A stretch of DNA of 30,807 nt from Klebsormidium nitens (lineage: Eukaryota > Streptophyta > Klebsormidiophyceae > Klebsormidiales > Klebsormidiaceae). Shown here piece after piece: positions 19,306 through 29,658 of this stretch. The notes beneath the pieces are model-generated. The model did not search any database. It was not told where the DNA came from and worked only from the letters and a program-made list of their open reading frames with translations. Within the stretch, counting starts at the first letter, position 1. Every line of letters begins with the position of its first letter. The DNA lies in NCBI GenBank assembly GCA_000708835.1, contig DF237768.1, positions 1-30,807 of the forward strand, written 5' to 3'. Position numbers and translations under genes: made by a program.

Positions 19306-19861
19306 CTAGCGCACTGCATGGATCGGATGCGTCGAAGACTCACATCGCACGGTTGCTTGGACAGATTCAATGCAGTGGCTCGTGCTTTTGAGTAGCTCTG
19401 TAATAGCTAGGAAGATCGAGATGCACGGGCTGCGCTGCCATCCTAAGTTGGTAGACCTATTTTCGTGCACAAGGATTCCGAAAAGAGGCCGGGCCGGCCG
19501 CGGCTGCTTTCGAAGTTCTTGTGCGTGCTCACTGTCATGCTTGAAGCGAGTATGCCGGAGTCTTATGTTCGACATACTCGCTGTAAGGTGCGACGATCGG
19601 CCTGAAGTTCCGACAACGCCGTCGTGCAGTTTTGCCGCTTGGCCGTCCGGTCGTGGCCCATGTTTCGTTGTCGCTTTGGCTTTCGATATGCTTGCCCTCT
19701 CAGTCATTGAATCTGTTGCTACTAAGTTTCTCTTTATATGTGGTGAGTTCAACCGAGTCACTGGGCCGTCGCGGTTAGCTTGGAATCGGATCGACACTGA
19801 CACAACCTTAATTACAGTCGCCGTCGATCGAGGCCATTCCGAAGTTCGTCATACTAATTGA
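19306..19861. other. Region open on both strands (163 and 165 codons)
   Basis: Plus-strand 19370-19861 and minus-strand 19306-19803 are both open for more than 160 codons. Neither product resembles a known family. At most one could be real. A shared codon-phase bias of a decayed gene or chance are both possible. Confidence 0.2.
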
Positions 19862-20142
19862 ACTAACTTACTGGAAGATCGAAGGCGTGCCAGTGGGTCG
19901 CCCGCGGAAGACTCGGTCACACTGGACAAAATGAATGATCCGATCCAACTCAGACTCTGAGACTTGCTTAGCCTGATCTGGCCCGCAATTATATCCAATC
20001 ATGCATTCGATCGGCCGGAGACGGGATCGGCGACCAAGAACTTATTGCTTGTGCCCAAATGATGGGTTGATTCAATGCTTGGCAAAGCCGTCGCACACGT
20101 TGATATCAAAGTAGTATTTCAAGAAAATAAACGTTCAATGTC

Positions 20143-20163
20143 GGGGGGCGGGAGGTGGGGGGG
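20143..20163 (+). other. Potential G-quadruplex
   Basis: Runs of six, three, two and seven G separated by single bases fit a strong G-quadruplex pattern on the plus strand. It is followed within 140 bp by two hairpins. Confidence 0.7.
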
Positions 20164-20176
20164 ATGCATGCCTTAA

Positions 20177-20200
20177 CGAGAGTGATCACTGTCACTCTCG
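20177..20200. other. Hairpin, perfect 9-bp stem
   Basis: CGAGAGTGA and TCACTCTCG flank a 6-base loop (TCACTG), 13 bp after the G-rich tract. Confidence 0.75.
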
Positions 20201-20258
20201 CCGTCGATGGGCTAGGAATGCGGATTTCAGGCGAGCCTAGTCTGAAGCCTGATCGAAC

Positions 20259-20301
20259 ATGATTAAGGGGTCTTCTGTGGTGGCGAAGACCCCTTCATCA
20301 T
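20259..20301. other. Hairpin, 17-bp stem
   Basis: ATGATTAAGGGGTCTTC and GAAGACCCCTTCATCAT pair at 16 of 17 positions around the loop TGTGGTGGC. This is the strongest hairpin I found. No U-run follows it. Confidence 0.85.
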
Positions 20302-21429
20302 GGCCAGTGATGGTGGTCCCGAAGCTGATTCGGTCGTCGGATTGGAGGGCGCTGCTGTCTCAACCTTGATATAAATGTTTTAGGAAATTTTACATTTCGA
20401 TTTTTGCGCGAGCACTGGGAAGATGGACAGAAAATGTTGCTGATGATTGACTGCGAGGTCAAAGTGGTCGACAAGGAGTGGCTAAAGAAGGACTATTCAC
20501 ACTTGACTAAGTAAACCTGTCCAGCTCAAACTTAGCTGGCTTTCCAAGAAAGAGTGCAGAGAGCGTAATTTGGCCGCGGCCCGGGACAAGCACGGTGTAA
20601 GTATACGGGGGGTGAGGGTGTATTCACATTTAGGCGCCAGCCGCCCTCAAATCAGGGTGCGATGTCCCGGTCGTGCTGGCACTTTGAGGTGCTGGCAGCA
20701 ACATAAGGGACCTCGAAGGCGGCTGGCCAGGGGTGACTGAGCTAAGAACCCTACTAACCTTCTATACTCCGATTCAGCGCGCTGAGACAAGTCAATTTCA
20801 GTGTGTTGCTCGCCGGCACCCCGTATACCGCCAAAGATCCATGCAGAGCTTATAAATTTGCCACGGTGCCACCTCAAATTTCATGAGCTTTGTGAAAGTC
20901 CGAGTTGTATAGAGCTGGAACATTGTTGGTTCTACTTAATTACGTGGGTCCGTGACCCAATGAGTTGGTAACCTGGTTGAAGTTAGGTGAACTTGCTGAT
21001 CCGCAGACGAACACGAGCCGCTGCTGGGAGTTCCAGTTCTGAAATATTCACGTTCACCTGACTCCTTGCAGCAGAATTTCGCGTTAGTAGAAGCAGGTTA
21101 GCGGCTGCAAAAAGCATTCCTCTGCATTCGATGTGAGCATGTCAGTCGGGAGTTCCATTTCTGAAGCTGAAAACCAAGTCTTGTAGAAGCCCCTTTGCAG
21201 GCAAAGAGAGTTCTGAAAAGGTGCTTTTATAATGGCGCCAATTAAGAATAGAGTCACTCGAGTTTGAGCCTGCCAAATGCAGTCAATCTGTTCTCGCGTT
21301 ATGCATCTCGCATCTGCACCCTTCAGCCAATAGTAATCACGTCTGCAACGTAGAAACTTTCAACCAGGACTTGGCCATAGGAGGTTCTGGTGTATGCACC
21401 ACGTTGAAGGTCTTCGTGTACCTTACTTA

Positions 21430-22290
21430 ACCATCATGCGCCTCGTGAACCAATCTCTGATTCCTGTACAGCAACTTACGTAGCCTTAACCATGATAGCT
21501 GCCTACATACGTCGCCGGCAATAGTGTATTGACAGACAGAGCGCCGCACTTCAAAAACCCACTTGACGAGAGGTCGTATCTTTTGCTTTGGGCGTCAAGG
21601 AGAAGCTTCGAAGTGGGATGAATTTAAAATTTTGAGGTTGTGTTGCTAATCTCGAGCCGCGAGTCCATTGCATACCACGGCCTGTCAACTACTAAGGGGA
21701 AAGGCTCTCCTCGCATTCGCACCTCACACCGATATGTCTTTGTCCTTGTTGTCGACTTCTGGTCGGGGGGTAGTAGGTCAAACTTCGCGTGCCGTTTGTT
21801 CTGACCTCATCTGGCAATGAATATTTCTGCGCGAGTACTACTTGTGGCGGTCATTTCACCAGAACGGCGCCATAGCTGATTGCTCGAGCCACGAAAACGA
21901 AAGCTTGAAACCGAAATAATTCAAAGGACCTAACTAAATTCGAACGCCGTTAATCCTCGTCAATAGCCTTCAGGGTGTGCAATGCCCTCTGGTTAAGGGA
22001 AGACATCCAGACGCGCAGATAGATTTGTCACGCCCGGAATCTTTTATGAAAACTTTACGCGTCTTCTTTTGAAAAAGTTATTGCCGTAGAACAGGCAGTC
22101 GTACCCTCAGACGTTCGTTAGCTCTCCGCACGTCTTTCTCCGGTACGTTTCCTTTCTTGGCAGCTGACTTTTCCATTCAAAGCAAGCTTCCGGCAACGAG
22201 GACACGTGCACCTGGCTCACGTTGCAAGCGTCACGCATCAAAGAAGTTCCAAGTCGCTTTGCTTTTCTCACCTTCGCCATCTACGTAACC
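21430..22290. repeat. Dispersed repeat, copy A
   Basis: Colinear with copy B: GTAGCCTTAACCATGA (about 21480), CTCGAGCCGCGAG with CCACGGCCTGT (21651-21685) and GTTGCAAGCGTCACGC (22221) recur in that order in B. Identity in the blocks is about 70-80%. Nothing recognisable is encoded. Confidence 0.75.
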
Positions 22291-23104
22291 TATTCCCCTT
22301 CTTTGCTTTTAATTTGTTCCAAATGAAGGGAGTTGACTGATTTACACATCCACCCGCGGACAGATTGGCGTCAACGGGTTCACACCTATGCCCGTGCCGA
22401 AGTGCTGTAAAATTATCCGCTGACAAGTCAACGGATTGTGACCGACAGGACACCAATCTGCTCTTGAAGCGTTTTCGTCGCCTAGGAAGCTCGTGTCCAT
22501 TTGGCGTCAAAAAGGCTTCTAAGCCATAATTGGTGCCTTTGGGGCTTTCACAGACGTTATGCTGGCCGCCTATCTGGTGCGAACCAGTGAGGCGTCATTC
22601 TGTCGGCGATGTGTTTCGTGATGAGGTCCGCTTCCTGCCCACGAAAAGGGGGGTTTTCAATGATATCTTGTTTTGCATCTTTGCAAGGTTAACGTTCTCA
22701 GAAAGTCCAAAAAGCGAAGCCTGGCAATGAGGATTCTAAAGTCCTATCGGCCCGCAACGCTGAGTGGCTGTTAGAGATGAAATTTGAGCCGCCGACTAGA
22801 GAGTGAGAGAGCAACCCCCTGGTCCACAGAACCCGGAGACTGACGTTAGGATTTGACGGATGAGCTACATACGAATCATCCTCACAGAGCCAGCGCGACA
22901 GAAGGCCAAACAAATCAACGCCGCGTTGAGTATTTGACTCCGCTTCCAGCCTTTGATCAAGTCTGATGGGCTTCACCAGCACAGCGAGCTTGGAATTTTG
23001 CAAACTCCTTTGACCGCAGAAGGAGTTAAGTCAAAGTTACCCCCAAGTTGATAGGCTTTCTAGATAGACGATCATGAATTTCTAGGAGAATAAAGTCTTC
23101 CTGG

Positions 23105-25440
23105 CTTCAGTGTTTCGTTTTACGGCGCGTACACAGCTAGACGTGTATGCACGAAGTGATCTGGGGACTGTACTGCAAGCCGCGCCCGTCTGCTTTGTTG
23201 CTATTTGTTCGGTTCTCGTCCGCGAGCGAGACAGGATGTCAGTGACCGGTGCTGACGTTTCTCGGCCTGGTAAAACGCAATCTTTGAATTTCAACACTTT
23301 GTACAAGCCACCAGTTTATGATAATCCGTTCAAAGAAACGGACCGATGCTGGTTCGCAGCAGCAGATTGCTCGCGCACAAGGTGAGCGGCGAGCGGCCGG
23401 CCGCGGGCCTGCGTTTTGAAAATACGCGAAGAGGCGCAACCACAGGGTTTCCTAATCTAAGTCTGACAATTACGTTATCAGCTGGTCGGTTCTTTGCTGG
23501 CCATGAATGTGCCGTTTGATGGTTAACTATTGATCTGCAGACGCCAGATGTCACTTGGTTACATCGGTTAAGCGTCACGGTTTCTTCAGAACTTACTCAA
23601 CCTGTCGTGCGACTCGAGAATCATCCATTTATGCTTTCTGATCAGCAGCTTGTGTAGCCTTAATCATGACGGAAACCTGACTGCTTTTTTAATACGTGCG
23701 GATATACTGGATATGTATGGGCAGCAAAGAGCGGCGCAGTTATTCTTGAGAGCCACCTGACTGAACTCTTGTCTCGGCGGCAAGGATGAGCTTCGATGTG
23801 GTGCGACTGCCAAGTAGCCACGTGATTGTAATTCCTGCAGTCTCGAGCCGCAAGATTGTTGCATGCCACGGCCTGTTGACACTTTATTATAAGTGCGGAC
23901 AACCATTCATACATCAATCTGGATGACCTTCCTTAATTTTGAAAGATCTTTGCACTTTGAGGCTCGTTAATGCTCTTTCGTGAGAGCACTTTGGCTTCGA
24001 AGTAGGGACACACAGTCCCTGGGTTCCGGGGCCCCGTCTCTAGATACATAAGATTTCGTTCACCTGAGAGTTGCCCGACTCCTTATCTGGCTGCGAGCGC
24101 TTTCCAAATGGCCGACACGTGTCGCTTTGCTGCGAGGCGGCTCCGAGCGACTTTTCATTTCTCCCTGTCTGAGCGCCGGCCGATTGATCCGCAACCGGCC
24201 AATTCCGAGAAGCAATTGATCAGAGCGCTCGCGAGCGCTGTGTACTTGACCCCTTGCACCGGTATAGCGGCCACGCTTCCACGAGATCGACCGCCAATTT
24301 CATGCCTAGAGTGGCGGCAAGCCTCGGAAGCGCGGAGCGGCCGCGAGCGCCAAGCCGCGCTCCCTCTGCGCGCGCGGAGCCCGGCCGCGAGCTTTAAGGG
24401 TGGGGCGGCCGCGAGCACCAATTGGCAAACCGAGCTCACTCCGCGCGCTCGGAGCCCGGCCGCGAACCTTGAGCGCGGAGCGGCCGCAAGATTTGAGCGA
24501 TTTTGTGGCGCAGGGCCAGATTCGCAGTAGTGCAAAGGCGGGCCACGGTTTAGCGCCAATCTCAGTTGTTGATGAACAACCAAACGTGGCAACATGAGCG
24601 CTCAATGATCTAAGAATAACGTACAACGCGTACGGCCTTCCTCTTCCTTAAATTGCTTCTTCTAGATACCTCTAGCCGGAGCTTCGCTCTCCTTGCACTA
24701 ACGACCCTGAGTATTACGAGTCACGACCCGGAACCCACGCAATCTCCTCTTCCGCTGCAATCCACGTACTTATTTGTTTCTTTTGTTGATTGCTTGATGC
24801 TTGGCCGACTTGCCAGGGACGGTTATAAGATCGGGTCTCTTGCAATTGCCCTCATCCCTGGCTTAAAACGTCGCCATCATGTGACATGATCCTCATGTGT
24901 TTCCGAAACTTGAGGACGTTATCATCCCTCAGACATTGCACAAAGAAACGCGCATTATTTTTCCAGATTTTGTCGAGGCGTTCTTCAGAGAATCTCAACA
25001 GTTCGCGAGGCACGTTTCTCTGATTTTCTTGACACCGGGAAGACCTGCAGTAGCGCAAGCTTTTGACGCGAGATTTCATTCAATATGTGAGGATCTTCAA
25101 TTATCAGAAATTAGTAATTGCTGAGATATGTGTGACTCTTAAGTTTATCAGCAAGTAATAATTGCTGAACTGATTCTGAAGCAAAATGCATCGCTCCAAA
25201 CCCTTTTTCAGATACATTAACGCCTTGAAAGCATCCAGTCGGACCTTAACATAGCGTTTCTCGAAAGTCCGTGCACTTTTTTCCTGGTTCCCCCTTTGTC
25301 CGATTGCGATAGCTGTCCCTTGAATCATGGCTTAACGCCAGCTTTTGGCAAGGAGGACTTTAGACCCGGCGGACGTTGCAAGCGTCACGCCTCTTAAGTA
25401 TTAGCAAAACCAACCTGCTTTACTTTCGCCACGTACATCT
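23105..25440. repeat. Dispersed repeat, copy B
   Basis: Its right part matches copy A (GTAGCCTTAATCATGA near 23653; TCTCGAGCCGCAAG at 23841; GTTGCAAGCGTCACGC at 25375). Its left part (23105-23560) matches copy C, including CTCGCGCACAAGGTGA near 23370 and GACGCCAGATGTCAC near 23540. It is longer than A, with about 1 kb of extra sequence including the GC-rich tandem repeat. All three copies point the same way. Confidence 0.7.
24331..24492. repeat. GC-rich tandem repeat containing GCGGCCGC sites
   Basis: GCGGCCGC recurs at 24337, 24405 and 24480, separated by AGCCCGGCCGCGA boxes. The units are about 68-75 bp, each made of two related halves. It is much richer in GC than its surroundings. Long open frames on both strands here follow from the composition. 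Confidence 0.85.
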
Positions 25441-26163
25441 TCAGTTTTCACTGTTCGTTTCGTTCAAGGGCGATAATATCTTCCCACGAAAGGCTGGATT
25501 TGAAGCGTAGAGCTTTCTCGAGATCTCGGTTTCTGGTCCACGTACTGACGGTAACTGCGCTGCAACCTGTCCAACCGTTTTGTAGAGTGCTTTTGATCAG
25601 ATTCCTAATGGACTCGGTGTAGTGGTGAACCGGCCGGCCGGACGTTTGCCAGCTGTCCTTACCGTGAGCGTCTGAATCATGAGATCTTGGCGACTCAAAA
25701 GGTTTCAATCATTGTGTTCTGAGAGTACAAAGGTACTGTCGGCAGCCATGCTAGGCTGCACTGGCTGTGGCGGGCGGAGTTTTGAACCTAATTCAACACT
25801 ACCAACAGAAAGACTTTTTGCATGTCTGGAACGGTAGTCGATGCAATGTTGCAGAGGTGTTTTTGCTATTTGCATGGTGTTTGAAGGCAGATATATATGA
25901 AAACCTGGCACTGAAGTTTCTACTCTGCTGTTGGTTCACTAGCGCCAGTACTCGTGCACGTAGACACCAGTGAGCCGCCGACTGGAGATTAACTTTTGCT
26001 CTGTAGAATTGAGAGGTCGACGGTGTAACCTAAGGCATGGAATAAACAACTTGACGGAGCCAGCTCGACGCCAGTGGGTCGTCCTCACACGTTCGAATGT
26101 GGTGTAGAAACTACTGTCTATTATAACATCTGATCGATGGGCTTTTACGGCGAAGGGAGCCGT

Positions 26164-26188
26164 TGCCACGTCACCAGCGCACGTGGCA
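26164..26188. other. Inverted ACGTG motifs
   Basis: TGCCACGT and ACGTGGCA form a perfect 8-bp inverted pair 9 bases apart, containing two ACGTG cores. This resembles a paired bZIP/bHLH-type site. No gene start is seen nearby. Confidence 0.5.
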
Positions 26189-26421
26189 GGCGAGCCGTTT
26201 CCATGTGGGGACTTGCGAACCGATTATGACTAAGGGCGTCGGATCAGAGTGACCCTCAAATTGAGAGGCCTACTGCTCAAAGGATAAAAGACCGTTTATG
26301 AATCCAAGTCTCCTGTTTTATGGGTGTGAAGGAAAGGCAAGAAGAGTCATTTTTATTCTCGTTCTTAGAATATTGGCAGCAAATGGACGGACCAGGAAGC
26401 GTCTCAGATTTTAGCTCGGAC

Positions 26422-26588
26422 TAATTTAGGAATAATAAGGGCCAGGTATAATAAGCTCACCAGCCTGGGACGGGTGGGGTTAGTTTGGGGGTTAGGGTGG
26501 GTACGGTTGAGGAGCGGGTAGATTGTTGGGTTAGGGTTTTAGTGTTAGTTGGAGCTTATTATACCTGGCTCTTATTATACCTAAATTA
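26422..26588. mobile_element. MITE-like element, copy 1 (167 bp)
   Basis: Terminal inverted repeats of 37 bp (26422-26458 and 26552-26588) match at 35 positions. They begin TAATTTAGG and end ATAATAAGCTC, and contain AGGTATAATAAG twice in the right arm. The ends fit a TA target duplication. The G-rich interior carries GGGTTAGGG and GGGTTAGGGTTTTAG, resembling telomere repeats. No coding capacity. The superfamily is not determined. Confidence 0.88.
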
Positions 26589-26627
26589 TTCCGTCATTCA
26601 GATTTGCGAGTCCTTCTGGACTCCCCT

Positions 26628-27075
26628 GTTCCGTTTCAAAGCACGACGACGTAATCAGACACGTATGCATGACGTCAATGGGCGACTGCACGCGCTCCGC
26701 TTTGCTGTTGCACGTAGACGAGTGTCTCCATGTCTCGGTTCTTACCAAAGTCCGTGAATTGCAGTCGAAAGGTCACCAGTGCTAACGTCTTCGACGCCCG
26801 TTTTGAAGACAACCTCTTGGATTCACCAGTACTTTTTCCGTAATCACACGGTAACCAATCTATGAGTTGTCTGCTGCTCAAGAGTCGGATCCGCGTTCCA
26901 TTCGCGGCCGCAGACGTCTGCTCGCGCACAAGGTGACGGCCGACGAACGGCCGCGGCCGGGCCCGGCGTTTCCAGACGGGGCGCATTCAAAAGGCTTCGA
27001 CGTCGCTGATTCAACCGCACGGTTCTTCTCTTCACGTTGGAATATCTGTGGACGCCGAATGTCACGTTGGTCCGA
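26628..27075. repeat. Dispersed repeat, copy C
   Basis: It shares with copy B, in order: a TTCCGTTTCAAAG-like start, CCGCTTTGCTGTT, GGTCACCAGTGCTAACGTC, CTCGCGCACAAGGTGA and GACGCCGAATGTCAC. It ends soon after the last block. It starts about 40 bp to the right of MITE copy 1. Confidence 0.7.
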
Positions 27076-28584
27076 AGCTTACTGTTGCAGATAGGCATGG
27101 CTTTTACAAATAGCATGCCAAATCCCAGATGCCGACCCGATGTGGAACTCACTGGCAGCGCGTCTAGTATAGCTATCCCTACTACCAGTTCACTGGCTAA
27201 AATTGGTTCCGGTGTGCTGCGGAATCCGCCTTCAAGCCAACAATTGTCCAATCTAAATGGTCATCTGATGAACTGTTGAAGCAGCGGCCCCGAGCGCTTC
27301 GCGTTGCTTTGCAGCATCGCGCCTGCGCTTTATCGGTCAACCGTTTACCGTGTTCTGTACGTACGTAATTAACGTTACAGCGGTTAGCTTGGCCAGCGTG
27401 CCTTCAACCGGGTTCCGAAGTCGCTCAGGTTGTTGACTCCTAGCAGAGGGCGCAAGCACCAGCCAAAATCCTCGTGCGAGCAGATTTCTAAGTGGACGAA
27501 TCCTTGAGATCTCAGGTGCCCACAAGTGCGAACCTGCTCCATATTTTTCACTGATGTTCTTAAAAGGTTTCCGCCATATTCTGGTGCCCGCTGACCAAGG
27601 TTCTCAACAGCCAAAAATTGGGGTTTTAGCTGGTAAAAGCAGACATGGGTCCACTCTTCAATTGATACCAGAGGCTTCACCGGCCGGGCGGACCGAATAA
27701 CGGGTGCCAAATGTTGTCGAAAGACCGTATAAGACGCCTTCAAATTTCCGTGAACGCCCCCCGGCGCGGTGGAGCCCCTATGGTCTGCTCGCGAATGGAG
27801 CCCAATCTGTTTTTGCCTGGGTGCTTGCGCCCTCTGCTCCTACTGTCCTCTCCCTTTCTCCTGTTGAATTGTTGCATGAGAAGATAATTCTAAATCGCTG
27901 ACGTCGAGGGGACTCGAGCCCAAAAGTGGTACTAGCTGGACTTGGGACTTTGAGCTGTGATTACCAGGCAGTCAGACTCTCATGCTTCGCTCTCATGACA
28001 TGAATCAGTAACGTAATCGGCTTGGCAGCCCTGAGCTAGCAGTTCATACTCAGCAGAATACCTGGCAAAGACGGCCGACGAATTGGCGCAATCGTCATAG
28101 ATTTTCTCAACTTCTCTGAGCCATAGCCACAAGAATTCTAAACAGACCTGGGGGTTACTAGCGAGTGTTCAACCAGGGTGAGACCAGTCTCATCTCGGAG
28201 GAGGCCATCGTAACCTTAACTAATCAGGCTGGATTTCTGGGTTTCGCGTGGTTTCTGCTGCGAGCTAAGACCGGTCGAAGTAACTGACGTTCTGAAAGTG
28301 GAAGCAGTCACAATAATTTCCGGGTGCTTCCTTTTAAAGATCCTTTTCCTGGTCAAACATGCAATCGCAAGAGCTTAGAAATTCGCCTGCTGGCACCATG
28401 GTGTTATTTTTGTGACTTGCAAAGCCGCCTCACAAAGTCAATACTTACGATGACAACATCTTAAATCGTGGACGTCATAGTTTGCGCTTACTACTAGAGC
28501 CTTCCAAGTTTTGGCCGTTGAACCCTTGTTTCCGACGGAAACTTTTGAGTATTCCACTGGCTTTCAAGAAAAGGCAACACTCCA

Positions 28585-28959
28585 GTGCTCGGGTACAAAA
28601 ACAACCATGGGCCATCACTTATGTACTCGTACAGAAAAAGGTGCCAAGGGAAATATGGAGGTCAACTGATACAGTGCGTAGAGCTACGCGTATACGAGTT
28701 TGATTCCTTATGCAAAACGTTCATTGAGATTCTAGCGTCTATGGAATTTTGTTGTGACCGATGGCGTCGCAACCGCAACGTTTCTAGGTTGATGAAAAGA
28801 CCCTGCTTTTCGAAAGTCGATCCTTTTGGACAATGTGGGCGAAGAAGTTTTGTGCAGTGGCTTTCTTTGAACGGCCACAAAGTTGTTCGCCTCATTACTG
28901 AAGTCCCCACCTCCGAGCAAGAAAGAGGTCTTTCGCTCAACACACAGAAGTTATCATAA
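28585..28959 (+). CDS. Unidentified open frame, 124 codons
   Basis: The frame starts just after an AACACTCCAG acceptor-like site and ends at TAA. The product is cysteine-rich and basic, with VELRVYEFDSLCKTFIEIL and CGRRSFVQWLSLNGHKVV. The opposite strand is also open for 125 codons here, which lowers confidence in either. It is about 370 bp upstream of the possible exon at 29329, so the two could belong together. Confidence 0.2.
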   Translation: MLGYKNNHGPSLMYSYRKRCQGKYGGQLIQCVELRVYEFDSLCKTFIEILASMEFCCDRWRRNRNVSRLMKRPCFSKVDPFGQCGRRSFVQWLSLNGHKVVRLITEVPTSEQERGLSLNTQKLS

Positions 28960-29328
28960 CGCGCGGACTCTTCCGTGACAGCATATACGCAAGTGGTTCC
29001 TTTCTTCCAAGCTGGACTCGGGCCACGACGTTTTCCCACTCCGCTTCTAATTGCTGGCGTTTAGACGTACGATAGTAAGTCATCTTTACCCTTCAAGAAA
29101 GACTTGGGCAATGTGGAATGCTAGAAGCTGGCGTTTTTTAAGGCGCCAGAAAGTGGTCTAGGAATCCTAGCCAGCGCAGTCAACCAGCTTCCGCGTTCCT
29201 ATGATGTTCATTCCGTAAGCCGAAATGATAAGCTCTAGGCGGAATATCAATGAAGTGAAAGCGTTCGAAATCGACTTGTTCCGCATTATAACCTGCCGTT
29301 AACCCCCTGACTAACCGTGTTTTGACAG

Positions 29329-29658
29329 TCCGCCCGGCCAGACTGGGGACCTTATCGTTGCTATACTTGCCTATCTATCTCGAGATCGAGCGATGTTTCC
29401 GTGGCCACGTGGACAAGGGTCCGTGTCGCGTTCCAAATTCGTGCCAAAGAGAAGGAAGAGTTTCAGATCATATGCAGGGAAGATCAAATGCGTGTACTAG
29501 CCACATCAAACACTTATATGTTAATGCTCCAAGAATTCAAAGCGCCGCACATCTTAAGTTCGACTGACGACTTTTCAGTGGCAGCACGTTTGACTTCTGA
29601 TGCTTTCGATCCGGCTCGCGTTAGGAAGCTGCCTTTCAGCGACCTGAAATACCCCTGA
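29329..29658 (+). CDS. Possible terminal exon of an unknown gene
   Basis: A 109-codon open stretch starts right after a good acceptor (CTGACTAACCGTGTTTTGACAG, with a CTAAC branch-like site) and ends at TGA. The product is charged, with RAKEKEEFQIICREDQMRVL and ending LPFSDLKYP. No ATG opens it and no upstream exon was identified. It does not resemble any family I recognise. Support rests only on the acceptor and amino-acid texture. Confidence 0.3.
   Translation, partial: SARPDWGPYRCYTCLSISRSSDVSVATWTRVRVAFQIRAKEKEEFQIICREDQMRVLATSNTYMLMLQEFKAPHILSSTDDFSVAARLTSDAFDPARVRKLPFSDLKYP

Larger units (their letters stand above)
17636..21429. other. Gene-poor stretch right of the zinc-finger gene
   Basis: It contains the 3' UTR of the zinc-finger gene (end not located), the anonymous frames at 18194-18520 and 19306-19861, and the G-quadruplex/hairpin cluster. 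A 58-codon plus-strand frame ending at 20513 (REHWEDGQKMLLMIDCEVKV) looks protein-like but is too short to assign. Confidence 0.6.

Noticed and set aside
20177-20216. Hairpin followed 11 bases later by CTAG, like a Helitron 3' end
   Set aside because: The base after CTAG is not T, no matching 5' TC end or helicase was seen, and the motif is short.
24108-24626. Overlapping 106-146 codon open frames on both strands
   Set aside because: They fall on the GC-rich tandem repeat, where stops are rare, and encode repetitive A/R/P-rich sequence.
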